A stretch of 64,000 nt of DNA, taken from assembly GCA_045541135.1 (NCBI GenBank), contig JAZQIO010000051.1, forward strand, positions 89,023 through 153,022, given 5' to 3'. Source of the stretch: CAZNKU01 sp045541135. Its GTDB lineage: Bacteria > Bacillota > Clostridia > Monoglobales > Firm-18. The position numbers and the translations under genes were made by a program. The number at the start of each line of letters is the position of its first letter. Position 1 is the stretch's first letter. A model generated the notes under the pieces. The model was given only the letters and a program-made list of their open reading frames with translations, was not told where the DNA came from and ran no database searches. Below are positions 26,077 through 34,272 of the stretch, piece after piece.

Positions 26077-26127
26077 ATTGCATATACAATATTATTTTAT
26101 GAATTCCAATACAATAAGGTGATAATT

Positions 26128-26871
26128 TTGAATTTGAAAAATATAGCGTGTGTTATAGTTGATAGAAACGCTCCACTTTCTTTTTTTAAATATCTTGAAG
26201 ATAATAATATAGAATATATAAAAAGTGCTTATATTAAAAACATTTTAGATTCGGTCTCTACCCATCCTGATATGCAAATTTGTCATATTGGTGGTAACCG
26301 CTATGTTTGTGAGCCGTCGTTGTATGAGTATTATTACAAAAAATTAAAAAAATATGATCTTGAACTTATAAGAGGAGAAAAACATATTTTAAGCACCTAT
26401 CCGGATGATATTTCATATAATGCAGTTGTAACAGAAAGTATAATTTTGCACAATATAAAATATACCGACAGTACCATTTTAAATAAATTTGAAAGCTCAA
26501 GTATTAGTATATACAATGTCAATCAAGGTTATACTAAGTGTGCAACCTGTATAATTGATGAAAAAGCATTTATTACCTCAGATAAAGGTATATATAATGT
26601 ATGTATTAAGAATAATATTGATTGTTTGCTGGCAGAAAAAGGATTTATAAAATTAGGTAATAACTTTGATGGTTTTATTGGTGGGTGCTGTGGTTTTATT
26701 GACAGTAAAACAATACTTTTTTGTGGTGATTTATCCACTCATACTTCATATAATGAAATTAGTCGGTTTGCTTCAAAATACGGTGTAGAGGTTGTTTCAT
26801 CATCTGATGAATACCTTACAGATATTGGGAGCATTATTCCTGTTGTACAAAATAGGGGAGTGAATATGTGA
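26128..26871 (+). CDS. DUF6873-type GME-fold protein (likely)
   Basis: A 247-aa soluble protein. The start is placed at TTG 26128 (MNLKNIACVIVDRNAP) because AAGGTGA lies 6 nt upstream; the open frame reaches ATG 26023 but that part runs through two inverted repeats and has no ribosome site. Conserved-looking stretches are SVSTHPDMQICHIGG, STYPDDISYNAVVTES, NVNQGYTKCATC, FITSDKGIYNV and GFIGGCCGFI, which I match from memory to the DUF6873 family of Clostridia, a relative of the amidinotransferase (GME) fold. Catalytic function is unknown. Its end overlaps the ytxC start. Confidence 0.72.
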   Translation: MNLKNIACVIVDRNAPLSFFKYLEDNNIEYIKSAYIKNILDSVSTHPDMQICHIGGNRYVCEPSLYEYYYKKLKKYDLELIRGEKHILSTYPDDISYNAVVTESIILHNIKYTDSTILNKFESSSISIYNVNQGYTKCATCIIDEKAFITSDKGIYNVCIKNNIDCLLAEKGFIKLGNNFDGFIGGCCGFIDSKTILFCGDLSTHTSYNEISRFASKYGVEVVSSSDEYLTDIGSIIPVVQNRGVNM

Positions 26872-27653
26872 CAGAACTATCTGTATTCGTTTTAAACAGG
26901 GAAAATTGTGATTTTTTCAGCAGTTTTTTAAGTGAATTAGACAGTGAAATAATTTCGGAAATCAGTGAAAATAAAATTGTATTTAAAAAACCAAATGATA
27001 ATTTTAATGAAGAAATATATAACATACTTTCAAAAGTCATATTTGATAAATTTTCAAAAAAAATTCTTATCAAATGTGTTAATACCGGTTGTAAATATTT
27101 AACTAAACAGGATAAGTATGAGGTGTGGAAAAAGTCCTTTAAGTCCATTATGAAGGATATGATTGATTGCAATGCAGAACATTTATACAGAATATCCGTA
27201 ATAAAAAGTAATCTTAAGGAGTTTTGTGAAAATTCTGAAATTATTTGTCTTGAAGGATTTGTCAATTTCAGACTTAAAGAATTAGAGCAGGATTTTGAAT
27301 ATGTTATAGAAGAATGTACAGAGGATTATATGACAGAGCTTGAATACAGAGAGTTTATAAATATGCTTAAGTATTTTGTTTCAGTTCAAAGTCCTCTTTT
27401 TTTATCTGTTGAAGTGATATATGGTAAAAAAATAACAATATATGCAGATGGGAAAAATGTTACAGATGAATGTGCTGCGGAATTTAATAAGGAAATATTT
27501 GAAAATAACAAAGGAGATTTTTTATTAAATTCTTTAATAAGTATTGCACCTAAGAAAATAGTTATAAAACAGGATAATGAATTTTTAAATGAGGAATTAA
27601 AAAAAACATTACTCGGCATTTTCGGTGATAAACTGAAAATAAAAACCGAGTAA
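26868..27653 (+). CDS. ytxC: YtxC-like sporulation-associated protein
   Basis: A 261-aa cytosolic protein. Start is GTG 26868, overlapping the previous stop in GTGA. The C-terminal half has the YtxC signature (EGFVNFRLKELEQDFEYVIE, then EYREFINMLKYFVSVQ) followed by a short nucleic-acid-free beta region. YtxC is conserved among spore formers, but its molecular role is not established. The coupling to a DUF6873-type gene is the notable context. A weak hairpin overlaps its 3' end, and azlD is convergent 4 nt later. Confidence 0.78.
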   Translation: MTELSVFVLNRENCDFFSSFLSELDSEIISEISENKIVFKKPNDNFNEEIYNILSKVIFDKFSKKILIKCVNTGCKYLTKQDKYEVWKKSFKSIMKDMIDCNAEHLYRISVIKSNLKEFCENSEIICLEGFVNFRLKELEQDFEYVIEECTEDYMTELEYREFINMLKYFVSVQSPLFLSVEVIYGKKITIYADGKNVTDECAAEFNKEIFENNKGDFLLNSLISIAPKKIVIKQDNEFLNEELKKTLLGIFGDKLKIKTE

Positions 27654-27658
27654 TATTT
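27608..27658 (+). terminator. Weak hairpin over the ytxC 3' end
   Basis: ATTACTCGG (27608-27616) pairs with CCGAGTAAT (27646-27654) around a loop that can itself pair. The tail ATTTTA is poor in T, so termination is uncertain. It overlaps the last codons of ytxC and abuts the azlD stop. Confidence 0.45.
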
Positions 27659-27975
27659 TAGTATCCTATCAGTTGAATTATGAAAACAGCTACAGATGAA
27701 CCCACCGCAACAGTTAGAAGTCCTTTTTTGAAGTATGCCAAAAGTAATGCAACTATGCAACCGGCAATTGCACTTTCTTTTGAATTTGTGCTGTTTATTA
27801 TGGCGGGAAAGGTCATAGCTGCCAACACTGAATATGGAACGTAGTATAGAAATGACTGTATCCATTGGTTTGTGATTTTTTTACGGAAAATTACCATTGG
27901 AAGCATACGTATCAAATATGTTGTAATTGCCATAACAGCAATTCCCGCAAGTATATATTTGAAATTCATCAACAA
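27658..27975 (-). CDS. azlD: Branched-chain amino acid exporter small subunit AzlD
   Basis: 105 aa with about four membrane segments and the AzlD signature TTYLIRMLPMVIFRKK near the N-terminus. It forms a two-component exporter with AzlC, encoded just upstream and overlapping by 7 nt. In B. subtilis AzlCD exports branched-chain amino acids and analogues such as azaleucine. Confidence 0.93.
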   Translation of the reverse strand: MLMNFKYILAGIAVMAITTYLIRMLPMVIFRKKITNQWIQSFLYYVPYSVLAAMTFPAIINSTNSKESAIAGCIVALLLAYFKKGLLTVAVGSSVAVFIIQLIGY

Positions 27976-28685
27976 TCCTCCTCAACGGTTTTTTGTTTGA
28001 CTGGAAAAAATGTTGCAGCTAGTGAGCTTACCAAAACAGTTATTATTATAATTGACCAACCATCTGAGATTTTTGACAAAAGAGGAAGATATTCAAATGT
28101 AATACTTAAAATTACAGAAAAAATTATTGCATATGAAACATTTTTGTTTTCTCTTGCCGGGGGAATTATAATTGCTATAAACATTCCATATAGTGCTATA
28201 CCCATAGAACTTGTTAGTATCTGTGGCATAAACTGACTTGCTATTGCACCCACAGTTGTGCCCGCTGTCCATCCAATAACCGGTGTTATTATGAGTCCGG
28301 CCATATATATAGAACTTAGAGAGGTTTTTCTCTGCATTGATACAGCAAAAACTTCGTCTGTTATACCAAAGGATATCGCAAGACGTTCTTTAATAGTAAG
28401 ATTTGGATTTACTTTTTGTGATATGGAAAGTGACATAAGAAAGTATCTTATGTTTATTATCAGCGTTGTTATTATAAGCTCTATAAACGTACCGTTTTCA
28501 ACAAGTATATTTGCACCGGCAAACTGACCTGCACTTGTAAGGTTGGAAAGTGACATCATAATTGCCGACCATACCGGAAGACCTGAAAGTACAGCTGTAA
28601 GTCCAAACGCCATGGATACAGAAAAATAACCCATACATATGGGAAAACCGTCTTTAATTCCTTGTAAAAATTCGTTTTGTTTCAT
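27969..28685 (-). CDS. azlC: Branched-chain amino acid exporter large subunit AzlC
   Basis: 238 aa, polytopic (about six membrane segments), with the family start FLQGIKDGFPICMGYFSVSMAFGL and the late Pro-rich turn IIPPAREN. Overlap with azlD by 7 nt shows translational coupling. AGAGGTAATT before the ATG is the ribosome site. It begins about 30 nt below the ddh terminator, leaving little space for a promoter; none was identified with confidence. Confidence 0.93.
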   Translation of the reverse strand: MKQNEFLQGIKDGFPICMGYFSVSMAFGLTAVLSGLPVWSAIMMSLSNLTSAGQFAGANILVENGTFIELIITTLIINIRYFLMSLSISQKVNPNLTIKERLAISFGITDEVFAVSMQRKTSLSSIYMAGLIITPVIGWTAGTTVGAIASQFMPQILTSSMGIALYGMFIAIIIPPARENKNVSYAIIFSVILSITFEYLPLLSKISDGWSIIIITVLVSSLAATFFPVKQKTVEEDC

Positions 28686-28715
28686 AATTACCTCTGTATT
28701 TATGCAAATTCCTAT

Positions 28716-28745
28716 AAAAAAGAGTTATCGAATGATAACTCTTTT
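28716..28745 (-). terminator. Terminator of ddh
   Basis: Twelve-bp perfect stem AAAAGAGTTATC/GATAACTCTTTT (28718-28729 with 28734-28745), loop of four. Read on the minus strand it is followed by a T run. Confidence 0.9.
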
Positions 28746-28750
28746 ACATT

Positions 28751-29737
28751 TTAAAGAAGTTCTTTTCTTAACTCCGCACCTGATTTGATACTTAAATATG
28801 ATGGAGGGATATCTAAAACAGTTTTACAACCTTTGAATCCTTCGTTACTCATACGATATGCAGCACGAGCATATGCAACAATAACAGAAGAAGTAAATTC
28901 GGGATTTGAATCAAGTTTAAGACTGTATTCTATAATATGATTATGTTCAAGATTTGCACCTGTTTTGCCGCTACGGATTACAAAACCACCGTGAGGAATA
29001 CCGCTGTGGTTTTTATTAAGCTCTTCCTGGGAAATAAAATGAACAGTTGTATCATAGTCTGCAAAGTAGTTCGGCATTGTTATAATTTCATTTTCAATGC
29101 GTGCTTTATCAGCGCCTTCTTCAGCAACTACAAAACATTCCCTGGTATGTTTTTGTCTTGTCGTAAGATCGGGATCAGAGCCGCTACGAACAGCATCCAA
29201 TGCACTTTCAACAGGTATAGTATACTGCTTTGCATCTACAACACCGTCAATTCTTCTTATGGCGTCAGAATGTCCCTGGCTTACGCCTTTTCCCCAAAAT
29301 GTATAATCTTTTCCGTCAGGAAGTATTGCATTGCCATACATTCTGTTTATTGAGAACATACCGGGATCCCAACCAACAGAAATAATAGCAACTTTATTTG
29401 ATTCCATTGCTGATTTATTAACATTTTCAAAGTGTTCAGGGATTTTTGCATGTGTGTCAAAGCTATCGATAACATTGAATGATTTTGCAAGTTCAGGTGT
29501 CTGTATAGGTAAATCTGTTGCACTACCGCCGCATAAAATCATAACATCAATTTCGTTTTTTAGTGAAAGAACATCATTTACATGATATACTTTTACACCA
29601 TTTGTTTGTATTTTAACAGTTGAAGGATCACGGCGTGTGAAAACTGCAACCAATTCCATATCACTGTTTTGATTTATTGCATTTTCCACACCACGACCTA
29701 AGTTACCGTAACCGAAAATGCCAATTCTGATACTCAT
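28751..29737 (-). CDS. ddh: meso-Diaminopimelate D-dehydrogenase
   Basis: NADPH-dependent reductive amination of tetrahydrodipicolinate to meso-DAP in a single step, feeding peptidoglycan and lysine. It is 328 aa, the family length. The N-terminal Rossmann motif is GIFGYGNLGRGVENAI; GWDPGMFSINRMYG and GVSQGHSDAIRRIDGV line the active site. ATG 29737 is chosen because GGAGG lies 7-8 nt upstream; the ATG eight codons earlier overlaps that site. A consensus promoter and a strong terminator make it a single-gene unit. Confidence 0.96.
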   Translation of the reverse strand: MSIRIGIFGYGNLGRGVENAINQNSDMELVAVFTRRDPSTVKIQTNGVKVYHVNDVLSLKNEIDVMILCGGSATDLPIQTPELAKSFNVIDSFDTHAKIPEHFENVNKSAMESNKVAIISVGWDPGMFSINRMYGNAILPDGKDYTFWGKGVSQGHSDAIRRIDGVVDAKQYTIPVESALDAVRSGSDPDLTTRQKHTRECFVVAEEGADKARIENEIITMPNYFADYDTTVHFISQEELNKNHSGIPHGGFVIRSGKTGANLEHNHIIEYSLKLDSNPEFTSSVIVAYARAAYRMSNEGFKGCKTVLDIPPSYLSIKSGAELRKELL

Positions 29738-29767
29738 AAAAAGACCTCCATTTTTTAACATATTAAA

Positions 29768-29796
29768 ATTATATCACATTTTTTTTTCTTGTTCAA
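29768..29796 (-). promoter_or_regulatory. SigA-type promoter of ddh
   Basis: Minus strand TTGAAC (29796-29791), 17-nt spacer, TATAAT (29773-29768), about 30 nt before the start codon. The leader is too short for a lysine riboswitch. Confidence 0.87.
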
Positions 29797-29851
29797 TAAC
29801 ACATAGATAAAAATTATTAAATGTTTTGATACTTTTTTTGAAAAAAATCAC

Positions 29852-29886
29852 AAAAATACCTCCGTATTATTTTGTACGGAGGTATT
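29852..29886 (-). terminator. Terminator of the GH2 gene
   Basis: Twelve-bp stem AATACCTCCGTA/TACGGAGGTATT (29855-29866 with 29875-29886), followed on the minus strand by TTTTTG. Confidence 0.87.
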
Positions 29887-29891
29887 GGTTT

Positions 29892-31646
29892 TTAGTCTTC
29901 TTCGATTGCGGCTTTTTGAGTATTGATTTTACGGAAAATTTCGGGATCAAATTTGAATTTTCTGTCATAAGTCATAAGACCGTTTCTTTCCTGTTCAACA
30001 TCGTAAAGCTGTGTGTAACATAACCCAAAGATGTTTTTATTGTTAAGAAGATATTCTGTAAGGTTTTTGTATCTTTCGATAAATTCTTCTTCGGATGTCG
30101 GCGCATCGCCATACCCCCAGCTTATCATTTGATCATTACCTTTTTCGGCATCCCATTTAATACCGCCGTATTCACTAACAAAAAACGGTTCACCTTTAAA
30201 GTGTTGACGGTCCTTGCCACGAATTCTGTATATCTGGTCTTTGATTATTCTATCATCAAATTCTTCAAATATTTTTTCGAATGTTTCCATGTCTTGAGAG
30301 TAATCATGAATATCAAAAATATCAGTTCTTACGTGATAATTACCACTTGTGTCAATTACAGGTCTTGAACTGTCAAGTTTTTTTGTTACATCGTATATTA
30401 AACCAAGGGTTTCGTTGAATTGACGGTTGCCTTCTATGTCCCATGTTTCATTGAATGGGCACCATCCAATAATGGAAGGATGATTATAATCTCTTTCAAT
30501 GGATTCCATCCATTCAGGTAAGTAACTGTATATGTTTTCGGGTTTTGTGTGGTCATAGCCCCAATTTCCGTGTTCACCCCATACCAGGTATCCAAGCTTG
30601 TCAGCCCAGTAAAGGAAACGTGGCTCAAATATTTTCTCATGAAGTCTTGCACCGTTAAATCCAAATTGAATGCTGTAAAGAATATCGTTCTTTAAGGCTT
30701 CATCGGTTGGGGCAGTATAAATACCGTCCGGATAAAATCCCTGATCCAGTACCCAACGACCAAATACTTTTTTGTCATTTAAAATAAAGGCACCCTCACG
30801 AAGTGCAATACTTCTGAGTCCAAAGTATGACTTTACTGTGTCAATAACATTTCCGTCTTTTTTTAGTTCGATTTCCAAATCATACAGATTGCCGCATCCG
30901 ACTTCCCAAAGATGTTTTTCAGCAAGATTAAAGTTTACAAATGTTCCCCAGGAATTAACAACTGTTTCACCTTCACCCATTAACCTACCGTCAAAAAATG
31001 CTTTTGCAGAAATTGTATAGGAAGAGGAGTTGAGTGGAGTTTTGATAGATACGTTAACACTTGGAAGGTTAATGTCCGTATCAATTTTGATGTTTTGAAT
31101 ATAATTCTCAGAAACACATTCCATCCATACAGTCTGCCAAATTCCGGTTGTTCGTGTATAATAACATCCCCGTGAATGATATTCCTGACTTTGTTTACCG
31201 CTTGGTTGTGTTGTGTCTTTTACATTATCTTCAGCACATACAGTTATGTAGTTATTATTTTCTTTTAAGTGTTTTGTTATATCAAAGTTAAAGGAAGTAT
31301 AACCACCGCAATGAGTGCCAACTTCTTCACCGTTAATATAAACTGTTGTTTTATAGTCAACTGCTCCAAAGTGTAGAATAACTTTTTTGTTCTTCCAGTT
31401 TTCAGGAATGTTAATGTCTTTTCTATACCATACACAGTACATAAAGTCTTTGTTTCCTATTCCTGAAAGTTCACTTTCAGGACAGAAGGGTACAATAATT
31501 TTGCTGTCAAGATTTTTTCTATTATAAAATTTTTTTGATTTACCGGATATGGAATTATCGATTTCAAATTCCCATTCTCCGTTTAAGTTTATCCATTCAT
31601 CACGTACAAGCTGAGGTCTTGGATATTCATTTCTTGGTATTGACAT
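29892..31646 (-). CDS. Glycoside hydrolase family 2 enzyme (beta-galactosidase/glucuronidase-like)
   Basis: A 584-aa cytosolic retaining glycosidase; no signal peptide. Sugar-binding jelly-roll (about 15-180), immunoglobulin-like domain (about 185-280) and a TIM barrel. The predicted acid/base is Glu400 in FNETWD and the nucleophile is Glu492 in VSEYGG, the two GH2 signatures. At 584 aa it lacks the extra C-terminal domains of LacZ and is closest in size to glucuronidase-type or small beta-galactosidase members. Substrate is unknown. It is divergent from an AraC regulator, and a broken GH88/GH105 gene nearby suggests plant or host glycans. Confidence 0.92.
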   Translation of the reverse strand: MSIPRNEYPRPQLVRDEWINLNGEWEFEIDNSISGKSKKFYNRKNLDSKIIVPFCPESELSGIGNKDFMYCVWYRKDINIPENWKNKKVILHFGAVDYKTTVYINGEEVGTHCGGYTSFNFDITKHLKENNNYITVCAEDNVKDTTQPSGKQSQEYHSRGCYYTRTTGIWQTVWMECVSENYIQNIKIDTDINLPSVNVSIKTPLNSSSYTISAKAFFDGRLMGEGETVVNSWGTFVNFNLAEKHLWEVGCGNLYDLEIELKKDGNVIDTVKSYFGLRSIALREGAFILNDKKVFGRWVLDQGFYPDGIYTAPTDEALKNDILYSIQFGFNGARLHEKIFEPRFLYWADKLGYLVWGEHGNWGYDHTKPENIYSYLPEWMESIERDYNHPSIIGWCPFNETWDIEGNRQFNETLGLIYDVTKKLDSSRPVIDTSGNYHVRTDIFDIHDYSQDMETFEKIFEEFDDRIIKDQIYRIRGKDRQHFKGEPFFVSEYGGIKWDAEKGNDQMISWGYGDAPTSEEEFIERYKNLTEYLLNNKNIFGLCYTQLYDVEQERNGLMTYDRKFKFDPEIFRKINTQKAAIEED

Positions 31647-31678
31647 TTTAATACACCTCTTTGTTATTTATTTACTTT

Positions 31679-31707
31679 AGTTTATTATTTTTATGCATTT
31701 ATGTAAA
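31679..31707 (-). promoter_or_regulatory. Possible promoter of the GH2 gene
   Basis: Minus strand TTTACA (31707-31702), 17-nt spacer, TAAACT (31684-31679). A weak match, as expected if an AraC-type activator is needed. Confidence 0.45.
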
Positions 31708-31727
31708 TGTTGTTTTATGTTTATAAA

Positions 31728-31756
31728 TTGACATTTTCTATTTTATTATGTATAAT
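31728..31756 (+). promoter_or_regulatory. SigA-type promoter of the AraC-family gene
   Basis: TTGACA (31728-31733), 17-nt spacer, TATAAT (31751-31756): full consensus, 17 nt before the start codon, so the leader is very short. Confidence 0.88.
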
Positions 31757-31773
31757 AAAAATGGAGGTGTGAT

Positions 31774-32544
31774 ATGAAAATAACTTCTATTAAAACTCTT
31801 TGGCCTGAAAATATGGATTTTAAAATGGTAAGAGAAAATACGGGAAATCAATATATTTTTTTGCATTTTCTTACACCATCAAATATCATTATTGACAAAA
31901 AAGTCGTTAATGTTTCGGAAGGTAGTTGTATTTTGTATAATAAATACTCTTATCAGCATATGTATCAGGATAATTGTAATTTGATTCACGATTGGTTTCA
32001 CTTGGACGGAATTTTGGATGATGTTGTGAAAAAATACGGTTTTGAATATAACAAAATATACACTGTATCCAACAGCAATATGATAACCAAAATTATGCAA
32101 AGTATAGAAAATGAATTTGAAATAAATAACAAATTTTCAACTGACTTGATAAAAATTAAAATTGAAGAATTGATAATAAGCATAATGCATGGAATATATA
32201 AAACGAAGAAAAATAATTATATAAATTCTGATACAAAAAAACAGTTTTCTAATCTTCGTTCAAAAATTAACCTTACTTATAATGAAGATTGGAATGTTGA
32301 TAAAATGGCGGCAGAGGTAAATTTAAGCTCATCAAGATTTTATAAGATATATAAAGAAATTTTTGGAATAAGTCCCAAAAAATATTTGCAGGAAATAAGG
32401 ATTGAACATGCTAAGTCACTTCTTTTACAGAATAAATATATGATAATGGAAATTGCTGAGATGACGGGATATAAAAATCAATATCATTTTATAAGACAAT
32501 TTAAGGATTATACCGGCGTAACACCCGGAAGGTATAAAGAATAA
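31774..32544 (+). CDS. AraC-family transcriptional regulator
   Basis: 256 aa. The N-terminal half is a cupin-like sensing domain (INKKVVNVSEGSCILYNK region), and the C-terminal 100 residues hold the two AraC helix-turn-helices (NVDKMAAEVNLSSSRFYKIY and IMEIAEMTGYKNQYHFIRQF) closing with YTGVTPGRYKE. It probably activates the divergent GH2 gene in response to a sugar. The aldo/keto reductase gene follows 10 nt later, so the two are likely co-transcribed. Confidence 0.93.
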   Translation: MKITSIKTLWPENMDFKMVRENTGNQYIFLHFLTPSNIIIDKKVVNVSEGSCILYNKYSYQHMYQDNCNLIHDWFHLDGILDDVVKKYGFEYNKIYTVSNSNMITKIMQSIENEFEINNKFSTDLIKIKIEELIISIMHGIYKTKKNNYINSDTKKQFSNLRSKINLTYNEDWNVDKMAAEVNLSSSRFYKIYKEIFGISPKKYLQEIRIEHAKSLLLQNKYMIMEIAEMTGYKNQYHFIRQFKDYTGVTPGRYKE

Positions 32545-32554
32545 GGAGGTTTTT

Positions 32555-33742
32555 ATGTTTTACAATAAGTTTAAAGAATTAAATTTATCAAAGCTTGGAT
32601 TCGGAACAATGCGTTTGCCTGTATTAACCGGTAAAACTGCAGCGGATATTGATTATGAACAGACTGAAAAAATTATAGATTATGCTGTTGAAAATGGAGT
32701 AAATTATTTTGATACAGCATATGTATACCACGGAGGTATGTCTGAGGTTGTTGTTGCTGAAATTTTAAAAAAATATCCTCGAGAAAGTTATTATCTTGCA
32801 ACAAAGTATCCGGGACACAGCATTAGTGATTCCTATAATCCATCTGAAATATTTGAAGAACAGTTAGAAAAATGCAAGGTTGATTATTTTGATTTTTATT
32901 TATTACATAATGTTTATGAAGAATCAATGTCAGTATATACTGATCCGAAATGGGGGATTATAGAGTATTTTATAAAACAAAAAAAGCTTGGTAGAATTAA
33001 ACATCTTGGTTTTTCAAGTCATGGCAGAATTGACAATTTGCGTGAATTTCTTGATTTGTACGGAAATGAAATGGAATTTTGTCAGATTCAGCTTAACTAT
33101 CTTGACTGGACTTTACAGAATGCAAAAGAAAAATATGATTTACTCACAGAAAGAAATATTCCTATATGGGTTATGGAACCTGTAAGAGGTGGTAAACTTG
33201 CTTATTTTGATGAAAAAACGGAGGCGGAGCTTAGAAATCTTCGACCTGACGAAAGCATTGCTTCATGGGCTTTTCGCTGGCTAAACACTTTACCTAATGT
33301 AAAAATGATTTTAAGTGGCATGTCTGATATTAATCAGGTTGTTGACAATATTAAAACATTCAGTACAGATATTCCGTTATCTGACCATGAAAGTAAACTA
33401 TTGCTTAAAATTGCTGATGATAAACTTAAGAGTTTTGTTCCGTGTACCGCTTGCCGGTACTGTTGCGACAGTTGTCCAATGGGCTTAGATATACCGATGT
33501 TTATTAATATATATAACGACATATCTTTTGATGCAAAGTTTACACCGGCCATGGTTCTTGAATTTGCTGATCCTGAAAAAAGACCGGAAGCTTGTATTGC
33601 GTGTGGTGCCTGTGCAAAAATGTGTCCGCAAAAAATTGAAATCCCTCAGGTTTTAAAAGAGCTTTCTAAAAAGCTGGATAGTGTACCGAAATGGAGAGAT
33701 ATTTGCAAAGAAAGAAATGAACTTGCTAAGAGGAATAAATAG
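32555..33742 (+). CDS. Aldo/keto reductase with C-terminal 4Fe-4S ferredoxin domain
   Basis: 395 aa. The N-terminal (beta/alpha)8 barrel has the AKR tetrad Asp, Tyr, Lys, His in FDTAYVYHG, LATKYPG and FYLLHN. Residues from about 290 carry cysteines of two iron-sulfur sites, CRYCCDSCPMG and CIACGACAKMCP. This fused form is common in anaerobes and is probably a ferredoxin- or NAD(P)H-linked reductase; the substrate is unknown. AAGGAGG precedes ATG 32555. Being co-transcribed with the AraC gene suggests a part in the same sugar response. Confidence 0.92.
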   Translation: MFYNKFKELNLSKLGFGTMRLPVLTGKTAADIDYEQTEKIIDYAVENGVNYFDTAYVYHGGMSEVVVAEILKKYPRESYYLATKYPGHSISDSYNPSEIFEEQLEKCKVDYFDFYLLHNVYEESMSVYTDPKWGIIEYFIKQKKLGRIKHLGFSSHGRIDNLREFLDLYGNEMEFCQIQLNYLDWTLQNAKEKYDLLTERNIPIWVMEPVRGGKLAYFDEKTEAELRNLRPDESIASWAFRWLNTLPNVKMILSGMSDINQVVDNIKTFSTDIPLSDHESKLLLKIADDKLKSFVPCTACRYCCDSCPMGLDIPMFINIYNDISFDAKFTPAMVLEFADPEKRPEACIACGACAKMCPQKIEIPQVLKELSKKLDSVPKWRDICKERNELAKRNK

Positions 33743-33785
33743 GTTAAAATGCTTGTTTTACTAACTTCTTTGTTTGTTTAGCTAA

Positions 33786-33814
33786 TTGACTTTTTATGCT
33801 TTGTATTCTATAAT
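33786..33814 (+). promoter_or_regulatory. Promoter left in front of the broken GH88/GH105 gene
   Basis: TTGACT (33786-33791), 17-nt spacer, TATAAT (33809-33814), 29 nt before the first codon of the remnant. Confidence 0.72.
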
Positions 33815-33842
33815 TTTCTTAGTTGAAATGAGGATTTGTGTT

Positions 33843-34222
33843 ATGAAGCCAATTAGTATAGCAAAAAATATCTGGAATAATGGGATGCTATGAAAGGCTA
33901 TTTTGGTGGAGATCATAAAGAACAAGTCAGAAAATATACCGAAGAAACTTTAGTTGCACCAAAGAGTCGTGATGGTATTTTATGTATGCCTCATTGTCCT
34001 GAAAGAGAACTTATATGGATTGATATTATCTATGCTGTAGTTCCTTATATGCTTTATGCACGGTTGATTGTGCCCGGGTGATACTCCTGAAAGAAAAGGG
34101 AAATTGAACCATATCTTGTTGATGTAATACCTGTGCTTGACGACGGACATGTTTTTGGTTCTGTAATTCTTGCTATGACGGAAGCGCATAGGAACGGTAT
34201 TGATAATTTAATTTGGAAGTAA
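33843..34222 (+). pseudogene. Remnant of a glycoside hydrolase family 88/105 gene
   Basis: Three pieces. ATG 33843 opens MKPISIAKNIWNNGML; a frame change near 33890 leads to MKGYFGGDHKEQVRKYTEET and on through GILCMPHCPERELIWIDIIY. That frame meets TGA at 34079 and TGA at 34088, then reads VLDDGHVFGSVILAMTEAHR to TAA at 34220. The order and wording fit the N- and C-terminal ends of unsaturated rhamnogalacturonyl hydrolase-type enzymes, with most of the middle gone. Total coding potential is about 125 residues against some 350 expected. Family assignment is from memory of the motifs; that it is broken is seen directly. Confidence 0.65.
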
Positions 34223-34236
34223 AAGTATGATATATA

Positions 34237-34271
34237 AAAATTGGATGTTGCGTTTTGCAACATCCAATTTT
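34237..34271. terminator. Terminator shared by gatB and the remnant
   Basis: Fifteen-bp perfect stem (34237-34251 with 34257-34271) around GTTTT. Read on the minus strand it ends in a T run; on the plus strand TTTTGTTAT follows. It lies directly after the gatB stop. Confidence 0.88.
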
Positions 34272-34272
34272 G

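Noticed and set aside
26023..26127. N-terminal extension of the DUF6873-like protein from ATG 26023
   Set aside because: It runs through two perfect inverted repeats, has no ribosome site, and reads as a hydrophobic stretch unlike the family start. TTG 26128 has a good site.
29738..29796. Lysine riboswitch before ddh
   Set aside because: Only about 25 transcribed bases precede the start codon, far too short.
29852..34271. Mobile island carrying the sugar genes
   Set aside because: No integrase, transposase, direct repeats or tRNA junction was seen, and base composition matches the rest of the window. It is described only as accessory.
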